In this document: positions 41,455-52,245 of the stretch, piece after piece
Layout of the letters: the number at the start of each line of letters is the position of its first letter
How positions within the stretch are numbered: position 1 is the first letter of the stretch
Source of the DNA: Globodera rostochiensis
Lineage: Eukaryota > Nematoda > Chromadorea > Rhabditida > Heteroderidae
Assembly (NCBI GenBank): GCA_018350325.1
Contig: JAEVLN010000049.1
Span: forward strand, 62,001 to 126,000
Length of the DNA: 64,000 nucleotides
Direction of reading: 5' to 3'
The notes under the pieces: model-generated
What the model was told of the DNA's origin: nothing
Databases searched by the model: none
What the model saw: only the letters and a program-made list of their open reading frames with translations
Made by a program: the position numbers and the translations under genes

Positions 41455-42290
41455 TTTTAATCAAAATTTTGCATTTTTTTGACGGAAAACCCGGGACTTT
41501 TATACGTTTCGCTAATCGAAAAAAAAATTTTCGTTTCGCTTAGTCGGAAAATAAATTTTTTTGTTTCGATCAGCTCGGACCCGGATTTGGTAACAAACAT
41601 TTTAATGAGAAAATTGACAGTTTTATGAGAAGGGCCCGGATTTTTAGCTTTTTAGTGCTTATATGTCCTGATGAATACAGCCCAAAAATAGCCTTTTCGC
41701 GTTGGTTTGAGCTTTTTTGGACACGCTTGAAATTCAATTTTTTTTGTAGCATATTTTGTGGGTTTTTTGGAAATAAAAGCATATTTTGGCATTTTTGACC
41801 AAAATTCGAGTATTCTCAAAAAGATTGATTACTGCCTGTTTTTGAAAATAATATTTATCTTTAACGATAGACTTTTAGTCATTTTCGAAAAAAGACCACC
41901 CTCTATCTAATGGTGGGTTGAACGCCCTTGTAAAACCAAAGGACACCTGTCTATATGCGAGCATGGCTTCAAAATGTTAGCCAAAAATAGAATCAAAAAT
42001 TACAAAAGAATATAACTCACATGCGCGTATTTATTATATATTAAATAGAGAAAAAAATTGACTATATCATGGTGTATAATTCGATATCATACTTCTTCTC
42101 TAAACGCAATTATATACTGATTCGTGTGCATTACAGTGCAGAGGTCACACATTCTAAAAAAGAGGCGCATGCTTCAATTTTCTAATAGCCGATTATATAT
42201 TTGTGTTCTTTAGTAATATTTTTACAATTTGTCACAAATTTAGTTTCTACTTGTTCTTATGAATAGGGCAGGGAAGGGTGCGGAAGGGTT
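41455..42290. other. No gene seen
   Basis: Homopolymer-rich. Contains a GGGCCCGGATTTTTAGC-style dispersed repeat near 41630 and AT-rich sequence to the SINE. Confidence 0.4.
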
Positions 42291-42435
42291 GCCTGTGTAG
42301 CTCAGTGGCTAGAGCTTCCACGGAATGGAAGGGACGTGGGTTCGAGTCCCACCGTGGGTCGAACTTTTGCAGCTCCGCCATCCGCCGAAATCCTACAAAG
42401 TGTCGCCGGCTGAGCCGGAAAGATAGAAAAAAATT
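42291..42435 (+). mobile_element. tRNA-derived SINE
   Basis: The head (42291-42360) has a perfect A box (TAGCTCAGTGG), a 5-bp/7-nt/5-bp T arm (GTGGG TTCGAGT CCCAC) with B box, and an anticodon-type stem CTTCC/GGAAG. However, the loop lacks U33, the acceptor stem relies on G-U pairs and the variable region is short, so it is unlikely to be a working tRNA. It continues about 70 bp into unrelated sequence ending at GAAAGATAGAAAAAAATTC, an A-rich tail. The ORF on the other strand (WDSNPRPFHSVEALATELH) is the familiar false translation of a tRNA head. Confidence 0.55.
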
Positions 42436-42691
42436 CAAATTTAATGCCTGGTGAAAGGTGCCATCAAAATCAATTAAAAATCCATGCCAAATTTAAATCT
42501 GAGTGGAATCTTTTTCAATAATATTGTTCTGTTTGATTTTTCGGCCCATTGCAACGCTCTTCCGGCGTGCAAGTTATGTTCGGAGGGTTGAACAGCGTGA
42601 CATCGTTGTGCTCGAACTATAAATTTAATTATTCAAATTTTGGCATTTTGTTTACTGTCTGAAAATTTTGAAAAAATAAACTTTCTTACTG

Positions 42692-45600
42692 TAACTAGAC
42701 GCCTGCGGGGGGCTAAAGCCATAGGGATTAATTGATATAAGTTGTTGTTGAAACTGTTCCTAGGGCTTTTCTTTTTTTAAATTAGTATTTAGGTTTTTTT
42801 TTTCATTTAATTGTATTAAATTATGAGCCCGTTCTGGGCGGGCAAGCCCTCTCTGGGGTTTCATGGCCGGGCAAGCCGTCCCGCGATCGGGCGTGCCCTT
42901 TCCGGGGCCGGTTAAGCCATTCCCGGGTCAGACATACACTTCATGAAGCCAAGCAAGTCTTCCCGGGGAACGGGCAATCCTTTCTTTCCAACGTTTTTAA
43001 ACTTCTTTTAATGTTAATTTATTATTCATTTTATTAAAATTTTTCTACCTCTAACATTTGCCCAACACAGCTGTTCAATGGGGTGTATACTACTTCTAAA
43101 AAACGAAAGTTAAAATTATTTCTCTCCTTACCCTTGTATCTCTAACCACATCTCTCACTTTCCACACTATTTCGTCTTCAAAATTGATGCGACCCTAACT
43201 TGATCAGATCAGAAACGAACAAACTTTTTTTTGTTTAGTTTACCTTTTTAAGCTGAATTGAATTATATAAATAGACGCCATCTGGACGGTGGAACCAAAA
43301 AATATAGAGGGGCTTTGCCTTTGGCTCATGTTTCTTGGTTTAGACATTTTTCCTAATTTGAATTTATTTTATTTTTTATATATTTCTTTTTATTATGAGT
43401 CTTCTGCTCTTGGCCGGCCAAGCCCTTACTGGGGATAGCAAGCTTTTATTGGGCTGCTCAAGCCCTTTCTGGGGCTGGAAAGCCTTTTTATGGGACTGGA
43501 AGAGCCCTTTCCTCTCGGTTTTTTACTTTTTTTCTTTTTTTAATTTATTTATTTTTATTTTAATATTTTTTTATTTAATGATGAGTTAGTTCATGGCCGG
43601 GCAAGCCGTCTCCGGCCCCACGCAAGCCATCCCCGGGGCCGAGCAAGCCTTCACCGGGGCCGGACAAGCCATCCACGGGGCCGGTCAATCCATCCACGGG
43701 GCCGGTCAATCCATCCACGGGGCCGGGCAACCCATCACCGGGGCCGGGCAAGCCATCCACAGGGCCGGACAAGCCATCCACAGGGCCGGGCAAGCCATCT
43801 ACAGGACCGGGCAAGCCATCACCGGGCCGGGCAAGCCATCCACAGGGCCGGGCAAGCCATCACCGGGGCCGGGCAAGCCATCCACAGGGCCGGGCAAGCC
43901 ATCACCGGGGCCGGGCAAGCCATCACCGGGGCCGGGCAAGCCATCCACAGGGCCGGGCAAGCCATCACCGGGGCCGGGCAAGCCATCACCGGGGCCGGGC
44001 AAGCCATCCACAGGGCCGGGCAAGCCATCACCGGGGCCGGGCAAGCCATCCACAGGGCCGGGCAAGCCATCCACGGGGCCGGGCAAGTCCTTTCGCGAGA
44101 CTTTTAATTTATTGCTTTTTTCAATTGAAGTTTGTTTTATTTAAGTTGGTTAAGTTCTCTCCACTTAACACTTCTCTACTATTTGAATTTTTTTTAACCT
44201 AAAATTGTATTTTTTAAATTTAATTTTTCATTTTCAATTTATTTATTATTTAATTAAATTAAATTAATTTCCTCCCCACTTTACTTTTCGCCAACACAAT
44301 TGTTCTATGGGATAAACTACTGGGGGGTTACACCAGCAGTAACATTCTCTTTCTCTCCTTAGCTGATATCTCTACCACTTTCTCTCCCTTTTGCACACTA
44401 TTTCTCTTCCTCCTTGATCTGTACATATCTTGATAAGTTTAGATCAGAACTAAACAAATTTTTTTTGTTTAGCTCAGCTTTTTTTGCTGAATTCAATTAT
44501 ATTAAAAAAATTGAAAATTTCAAAATTTAATTTTTTAAATTTTTACTCAAAATTGATCATTCCGCAACTTGATCAGTTTTGATCAGAACTGGTTAAACTT
44601 TTTTTTTGTTCGACTCAGCTCATCAAGCTGAGTCTAATTATATATAAATTAACCGTCTGAGGCAAAATTCGAACTTTTCATTTTTTGACCTCAGCCAAAT
44701 ATATGCATAAAATGGTTAGACCCACCAAATCGTCTCTACCCAAACCAAAACGGGCAAGTGATATATCATTTTAAAGCTCAGACATTGGCGCACCTCCTAC
44801 CACAAAATCAGCCCAATACTTAACCAAAAAATTTTCACCATGGAACTTGGCGCAAAAAAAAATAAAATTTTCCAATTTTGACGACCGATTTCGACCTCAA
44901 GTCGAACTATTACATACCTGCTTCTAACACATTTTTTGTAGCTTAACACCATCCCAACTTATAATTAACCAACCCCAACTCAATCCGAGCAAACCCCATC
45001 GTTTTTGTGAATTTCTTCCAAAAGTGCCAAAAAAAAGTGCGATTTTTCGACTTTTTGTGACACGCAAAAGTCTATCACAAGTTAGACCTCTCCCCACAAA
45101 TTATATACCATTCGAACACAAATTTTGTCTAGTTGTGCTCTTTATCCAAACCCAACCGTCCCAGACCCTGCTTTAAACCACTTTTGAACCTCCAACTGCA
45201 ACATGGTGCCCAAAAAGGGGCTCATCTTTTTGGGCGGTTAGACCGTTCGACCCTTAGTAGGTCGAAATTGAAAATTCTTTCAACATTGGTTTGTGCTACC
45301 CCAGTTACTTTATTTTTGTGCAAATTTTCAGACAAATCGGACAGCACAAAAAAAAGATCAATGATTTCCCCCATCCATTCAAAATACAATTTCCTTATAA
45401 TTAGTAACTAGACGCCGCAGGGGGGGCTAAAGCATGTGGGGTAATTGATTAAAAAATAGGGGGGCTTTGCTTTTGGCAACTGTTCCTAGGGTTTTTCAAA
45501 AAAAGTTTTTTTATTCTTTTTCAATTTAATTTAATTTTTAATTTTTTTATTTAATTTAATTATGAGCCATTTCTGGGGCGGGCAAGCCTTTTTATTGGGC

Positions 45601-46893
45601 TGGGCAAGCCCTTTTTGGGGCGGGCGAGCCTTTTTATATGGATGGGCAAGCCCTTGTCTTTGAAATTTTTTAAAATTAAAATTGCAATTTTTTAAATTTA
45701 TTTTTTTCTTCCAAATAATTTATTTGTATTTAAATTAAATTAATTTCCTCTCCACATAACTTTTCACAAAAACAAATGTTCTATGGGGAGCACTACTGGG
45801 TGGGTTACACCAGCAGTAAGGTTCTCTCTCTCTCCTTAAGCTCTTATCTCTACCACTTTCTCTCACTTTTCCACATTATTTCTTTTCATCCTTGATCTGT
45901 CCATATCTCGATCAGTTTTGATCAGAACTGATCAAACTTTTTTTTGTTTAGCTCAGCTTTTTATGCTCAATTTAATGAAATAAAATTTATTTAAAAAAAT
46001 TTAAAATTTCAAAATTTAAGTTTTTAAATTTTTGGTCAAAATTTAAAATTCCATAACTTGATCAGTTTTGATCAGAAACAAACAATCTTTTTTTTGCATG
46101 ACTCAGCTCATCGAACTGAGTCTAAATAACTTTTCTATTACCCCTTAAGGCAAAATTCGAACTTTTCGATTTTTGACCCCAAGCAAATTTATGTGTAAAT
46201 TGGTTAGACCCCCCATATCGACCCCTAACCCGAACCAAAACGGGCAAGTGATATCTCATTTTGAAGCTCAGACATTGGGGCATGCCCTACCACAAAATCA
46301 ACCTGATACTCAAACAAAAAATTTTCACCATGGAACTTGGCGCAAAAAAAATTAAAATTTTCCAACTTTGACAACCAATTTCGACCTCAGGTCGAACTTT
46401 ACAGACACGGTCAAATGAAATTTTTTGAAGCTTAACACCATCCCAACTTATAATTAACCAACCCCAACCCGATCCGAGCAAACCCCATCGTTTTTGTGAA
46501 TTTCTCCCAAAAGTGCCAAAAAAAAGTCCGATTTTTCGACTTTTTGTGGAACGCACAAGTCGAACACGGTTAGACCGACCCCCACCTAACATATACCATT
46601 CGAACGCAAATTTTGTCTAGTTGTGCTCTTTCTCCAAACCCAACCCTCCCAGACCCTGCTTTAAACCACTTATGCCCCTCCAACTGCAACATGGTAGGCA
46701 AAAAGAGGCGCAGATTTCAGCGCGGTTCGACTTTTCGACCCTTAGTAGGTCGAAATTGAAAATTTTGAAAACGTAACTTTGTTGTAACCTCGGAACTTTA
46801 TCTTGGTGCAAATTTTCAGACAAATCGCACCACACATCTCCAAGATTATAGAAATCCCCCGTTGATCTAAAACTGAATTTCCTTATAGTAGTA
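42692..46893. repeat. Nested GC-rich repeat complex with TAGACGCC borders
   Basis: Three consecutive units start with a TAGACGCC border: about 42692, 43275 and 45405. Units share, in order, a GGGGCTTTGCC/TAAAGCC patch, CTGTTCCTAGGG, GGGCAAGCC words, TCTCTCTCCTTA..., GATCAGTTTTGATCAGAAC, and a distal half with GGGCAAGTGATAT, CACCATGGAACTTGGCGCAA and GACCCTGCTTTAAACCAC. They end at TTTCCTTATA-TAGTAA. No transposase or polymerase is seen. Repeats of 0.6-2.1 kb; possibly a non-autonomous element inserted into itself. The last border lies inside the galectin-like gene. Confidence 0.6.
43596..44090. repeat. 21-bp minisatellite, about 24 units
   Basis: Units of 21 bp built on GGGCCGGGCAAGCCATC, alternating between CCACAGG and ACCGGGG variants in a higher-order pattern. 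Because 21 is divisible by three and no stop codon occurs in the unit, five of the listed reading frames remain open for hundreds of bases. These are not genes. Confidence 0.9.
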
Positions 46894-48669
46894 ATGTATT
46901 GGACTGCCCATTCTGGGAGTCCGTCATTGTAAGTGCACGTCGTTCTGTCGTTGTTGTTCAATGAAAACGTCACATTGAAGGCCTTTTTCGTGATGACGCG
47001 TATTTCTAACTCCTTCAAGTCCATGGCCAGCTTTCCATTAGTACAATTTTGTTCCTCTGTCCAATTTGGGCGTAATATCGATCCGTTGATAGGCCGCTAA
47101 AATGTTTGAAATTTTTTTAATTGTGAGTAATTTTTGAAAGAAAATCCAATAAAAATTATTTATAAAAAAAGCTTACATAACTGAGATTAGAAATATTCAA
47201 AAAGCGAAAAAGTAAAGATGATTTAACTTGTTTTGATCCAATCGTTGATTAAAATTCAAAAAAGCGAAAATTTGTAGTGGAAATCTGGCCTTCGTGTTGT
47301 TTTGGTCCAAGCCATTAGTCATTAACCAATCTGGCTTACAATTACCCCATTTCATTAAGTCCCATTGTTCAGGTCGATCAGATTACTGTTCCAGGTTCTC
47401 AGATTCCCCTAAACCAGAAGACGGATATCTGCGGATTATACCCGGGGGATACGGAAGAATTGGTCATTCGGCTGTAATGTTCATGTCGAATTCTTGGCCA
47501 TATTTGTTGAGTCGGCCATTAACGCTTGTAGTAATGCCTACGTAATCATCCTTCTTCTGAAAAATAAGAGATTTATTGGATTTTTGCTTAGTGCCAAACG
47601 ACGACAATTCGTTAGTGTGGCGCTTCTAAAATAAAATTTGATTTTCAAAAAAATCAAATTGAATTTTTACGCATTTTGGCGGCACAACCTCGGGATTTGC
47701 CAGCAATGTAACGTTGCCATCAATCTAAATAGTAAATTTTGTTTTTGGTAAAATGTCATTTATTATTTGAAAAAATTTAATTTGGCACTTACCGCTACAA
47801 AATTTGTGGCCCAAAACGGCAACGTTGCATTGTGGTTTAAACAATTGTTGTTCAGTATGATCTCGTATTTGTTTGAATGCACGACAATGACAAATTCGTA
47901 GGCATTTTGGGCTTTGAATTTATGTTGCTTGTCAAGTTGATATTTTTGTCCGCCGGAGTGAAGTTTCCTTTCTAATTAAAATAAAAACAAATTATAATTT
48001 TATAATTTAAATAATAATAATAAAAATTACTTACAACATAATATTCCGGCACTATTACACTGTCCTTCGGTTGCACATTAATTATTTCTATTCCTGCACC
48101 AACTGAAAAGCTTAGATTAACAACGGTCTTCGCAAAAGGTATTTGATTGAAATTTCAAAGCCAGATAGGCATTCTCGATCCGAAAGCTAGGCATTCTCGA
48201 GTATCCCAAAGCCAAAACGGCATTCTTGATCCCAAAGCTAGGCATTCTCGAGTATTCCAAAGCCAGACCAGCATTCTCGATCCAAAAGCTATACTGGCAT
48301 TCTTGAAATCCCAAATCTAGAACGGCATTCTCGAATATTCTCGATAGACCTACTCGAATCTCCCGCTTTAGACGACTGGATTCGGTTGTGCAAAAAAGAT
48401 ATGCGAAATCCATCTTCAATTGAATGCAATTTGACTTGGAAGATCACTTTTGTGCCTTGTTGAATGTTGGGAATGCGTTTCCAGGGTGTAAGTTCTTGTT
48501 CCTGTAGCTTCTAAAAGAATATCTAGAATTATCAAACATTTTTTGAAAAAAAAATTGTAATTTAAAAAGAATTAACATTGTTAATGCTTGAACTTACGTA
48601 GTTTTGCTGACCGAACATATGAAATGGCATAACGAGCGAATCAGCCAGCAGCAAAAATTGACCGCTCAA
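46894..48669 (-). pseudogene. Two-domain galectin-like gene, 3' end disrupted
   Basis: Minus-strand exons: 48669-48598, 48510-48354, 48102-48035, 47971-47793, 47724-47671, 47556 to about 47465, and 47096 to about 46894. The first CRD shows VIFQVKLHSIEDGFRISFLH, HNRI, then YEFVIVVHSNKYEIILNN and IDGNVTLLANPE, the beta-strand pattern of galectins. The second CRD starts VGITTSVNGRLNKYGQEFDM and ends with NVTFSLNNNDRTTCTYNDGL and PEWAVQYI. Galectins bind beta-galactosides, but the classical HxNPR/WGxE residues are not clear here. Problems: no start exon; the phase between exons 3 and 4 does not match; the middle of CRD2 is missing; and the last exon runs into the TAGACGCC repeat after QYITT. Diverged gene or pseudogene. 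Confidence 0.6.
48160..48345. repeat. GGCATTCTCGA tandem repeat in a galectin-gene intron
   Basis: About seven degenerate units of GGCATTCTCGATCCCAAAGC, alternating with CGAGTATCCCAAAGCC. Reverse complements of the same unit lie near 5008-5066 and 10820. The run lies between exons 48510-48354 and 48102-48035. Confidence 0.75.
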
Positions 48670-49024
48670 CTTAATGTATCAAAATGAAAAAAACCAAAAT
48701 TTATGATTTCCTGAATTTTTCAAATGTTTTTATTTGCCTGCCCCATCTGTTCAGAAAAATGCCATATAATCATAATTATAAAATGATCATTCTGATTGCC
48801 GAGATTAGAATAGGAGCATCGACCAGTTTTATGTTTTTTGAATAATTGGGCTGGCGTTTTCAGACAGAACCAAAAACCCCAAGGGGTTGGATTTAGACTT
48901 TTGATGGAAATTTCTTAAGAAAATCAAAATTTTCCCGCAGAAAAATTTGTATCATTATTAATTTTAGCATGTTCTTATTTTTAAAAACTTTAAGTCTTGA
49001 AAATTTTGTATTAGTATCTTCTCT
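48670..49024. other. No gene seen (upstream of the galectin-like gene)
   Basis: AT-rich. No exon with a start codon could be matched to the exon at 48669. Confidence 0.35.
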
Positions 49025-49410
49025 CGTTGTTCCATCCGGAACCATTTATGTTTCCGGAACCCTCCCTCCCACTCACTCTCTTTGTCCTTTCCGGAAACAG
49101 TAATTGCTGTATTTTTGTTTCCGGAACCTTCCGGAACCCTTCCTCCCTCTCTCTTTGTCCTTTCCGAAACAATAATTGCTGTATTTTTGTATCCGGAATC
49201 CTTCCAGAACACTCCCTTCTTCTTTCTTTGTCCCTTCCGGAACCATTAATTTTTGTTTGGTGTTTCCGGAACACTATCTCCCTCTCTCGTTGTCCCATCC
49301 GGGACCATTAATTTTTGTTTTATGTTTCCGGAACCTCTCTCCTTGTCCTTTCCGGGAACACTAATTGCTGTATTTTTGTATCCGGAATTCTCAGCAATGT
49401 TTCCCGCCGG
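49025..49410. repeat. TTTCCGGAAC minisatellite
   Basis: About six units of 60-65 bp containing CTCTTTGTCCTTTCCGGAAC, TAATTGCTGTATTTTTGT. Period is irregular. ORFs on both strands follow the repeat. Confidence 0.8.
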
Positions 49411-52245
49411 GCGCGAGAATGAAAATGTTCCCCTAAAGATGGCACTTTTGGTAAAATTTGTATCGTAAATTTGAGAAGTCAAAGAAACTTTGTAATTTTT
49501 GAAAGCCTTGCCACATTTTGGAATTCATATTTGTTTTAAAAGCTAATTTTATTTTTGCTTTTCGCAAAATCTGGAATCCAAGGTCGGCCTGGGGTTCACC
49601 AACCTAGAACCCGGTTCACGGGGCTCGGGTGTAGCCAACATTCCGAGCCCTGGAGCCGATGCCCGTTCTCAAACATACGGATTTCGGCAACTTTAGCCGG
49701 CAGGCACAAAATTAAGGGTTGTAAAAAACTCTAAATTTACCAATTTGTAATTACCTATAAGACTTCTCTGCAGTTTCTATGCGAAAACTTTTATAAATTG
49801 GACTGGCTTTTGATCTAATATGTATCTCATAGCAAAATTATAGGTCAAAAATTAAAAAATGGAAAACCACCTAGGCAAGTAATGATTGAAATCATGTTTT
49901 TGAACAATTTGAGCCAAAATCAATTTTTTAAAAATTTGAATTTGTGAAAAAATGTTCGAATTCGAGCAGCGGCACAATTTTTCCATGGGCAACAATTTCA
50001 GGCAGGGATTTAAATGTTATCCGACTCGATCCATGCCCATAGAACAGATTAACAACACAACTCGATGACAAAACATTTATAGAGGGATTTAGGTCTCGGA
50101 AAATATTTTTCAAAATCATTCGAGCTTTCGGGTTTTAAATCGAACTTAAATCTTGACTACTTTAGGGTCGGCGGCGTTCAGGCCAAATCCCGATCCCAAC
50201 CCAATCCCAAAAATAGCCCAACAGTGGTCGGTCGAATAACGGATCGGTCCCGAACAATCCTAATTTTTCGTGATCCCACGAGCTTTTTGGGAGTGATGCT
50301 AAAGGCTGCGCCAACTGAAATCTTCGGGAGCTGGGGAATTAGCCCCAAAGGCTCTAATCATTCAGTTCCCACTGACCAGGCAGTCCATGGACATAGCCAG
50401 GGGTGCCCAAGCAAACTCAGGTAGCGCATTATGTTCAGCACCGTCTCGTTTAAAAATCGAAGTTGAATTTGTATTTTTGACAATTTATGATTCAGTGACT
50501 TTTAAAGTTATGATTAACATTTCACATATTCTTCTGACTTTTAATTGAAATTCATGCATATCAGGGATGGGAATCGCTATCGTAAGCGCGATATATAACA
50601 CATTTATCGCCTTTTTGGGCATATCGCATATCGCTATCGCATTGGAAAATAGGTACGTGTATCGCCAATCGCATATCGCTATCGCATTAGAAAATTCGAT
50701 ATCGCATATCGCCAATCGCTTTTTTTCGGCGGGATACTCATCCCTGATGCATAAGTATTTATTTACTTGAATTGATTCTTTTATTGATCAAATGGACCTT
50801 TTGGAATTTCTTTATTTTTAAATTTGTTTTCATTGACGAAGAGGAAGGAGTCTCTAACCAAAATTTGGAAATGTAAAAAATGATAAAAGAATGAGTTATC
50901 AATCATTCATTCAAGAAACCGATAAGCACATCAAATTGTAGTCGTCCATCGAATTTTTTTTGTTCGCTAAATAATGCTATTCAAACCTTTCGCTTTCTTT
51001 ATTGTTTCAATAGGATTTTACTATAAATTCATTCGTTTAAAATTCAATTTTGTGAAGGTATTCAAATAATAATAACTTGCCGTATTATAAATTCAAATAA
51101 TACTTTTGGGCACAAGAAGTTTGGGCACCGCAACACATCATTAAAAAATAAAATTTCAAAATTTTGCCATTAGACTCTCATTAAATACTTTGGAACTTTT
51201 ATCGAAAGCATATTCAAACCCATTATGGGTTAAAGTGAGTTTTCTTCTTGACCATGAGGGTTTGAAACACTTTCTGCAAATTGTATGGTTTGAGGGGCAA
51301 TCACTTGTGCTGCTTCGGCGTACGGACCGAATCCAGACCGGGGAGTAACTTCATCTCGACAAGAACTGTTGAACGGTTTAAAAAGTCTGAATCGGTTAAC
51401 TTTAGAGTCAGTTATTGCCCCGGTCTGGATTCGGTTCTCGCTGCTTCTTCAGAAGAACCACTGGAAACAAATTCTGCTTCTTCAAGATTTCCAATGGGCT
51501 CTCCAAGACTTTTCTCACCGGAGGACTTTTTGAGGATTCCGCAAAATGACCTAAATTAAGTAATAAACGCGGCACACCAACAACTGACCTTCTTTTATCC
51601 TTAAAAACGCTGATATGATATGCAAATATTGCTTTCAAACATTCATAAAAAAATTTTATATCTGAACTCAATACCTTTTTGTCGAAAATTAAATTCCATG
51701 AAATAACAAAACAATCAAGTAATGTTTTTTTTATTTATTTTCTTTTTAAATTTGTATTGTGGTGCCCAAACTTTCCGGTGCCTAGACTTCTGGTGCCCAA
51801 ACTTCCTGGTGCCCAAACTTCCCGGTGCCCAAACTTCATGTCGCCGCGGGAATGGTAATGAAGTCTTCAATTTTGGGACTGAATTTCGCCCATATACCGG
51901 GGTTTTTCAAAATTTCAAATCTTTGTTTTTGAGCCCCGGGTTTTTTGACCGGGAATTGATTAATTTTCCCACTCATAAATACCGGGTTTTAATTTAATTT
52001 TCTCAATCCCGGTCCCGGAAATGTTGTTTCTGAAATTGCTTGGTGAAATCTCCGATTTTTGGCTTACTCGTTAAAATGTCATCCTTTACCAAAATTCAAC
52101 TAGGAATTCGGGACGACGAGACTCTCAAACATTCCTAATTTCAACCTTAATTTTTAACTTTGCTGATTGAAACTCATTTTTTTGATTTTGGTGGGATTTT
52201 TTTAAAAGTAAATCAATGTTTATAATGAATTATTATTTTTAACAG
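49411..52245. other. No gene established over 2.8 kb
   Basis: Contains: a CGCATATCGCTATCGCATT repeat (50570-50735); a short foldback at 51318-51432 (GACCGAATCCAGACCGGGG and its complement CCCCGGTCTGGATTCGG); GGTGCCCAAACTTCC repeats at 51760-51840, like a half foldback; and a possible acidic minus-strand exon at about 51571-51420 (NLEEAEFVSSGSSEEAA), too weak to call. Confidence 0.4.

Noticed and set aside
42291..42360. Functional tRNA
   Set aside because: The anticodon loop lacks U33, the acceptor stem is mostly G-U and the variable region is short; no confident anticodon can be assigned.
42247..42438. Minus-strand ORF with WDSNPRPFHSVEALATELH
   Set aside because: Well-known false translation of a tRNA-like head; the locus is a SINE.
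43575..44144. Proline/glycine repeat proteins on both strands
   Set aside because: Produced by a stop-free 21-bp minisatellite; no start context, signal or conserved flank.
49011..49482. Several ORFs with GSGN/KDKER or SGT.L.LSL repeats
   Set aside because: Translations of the TTTCCGGAAC minisatellite on both strands.
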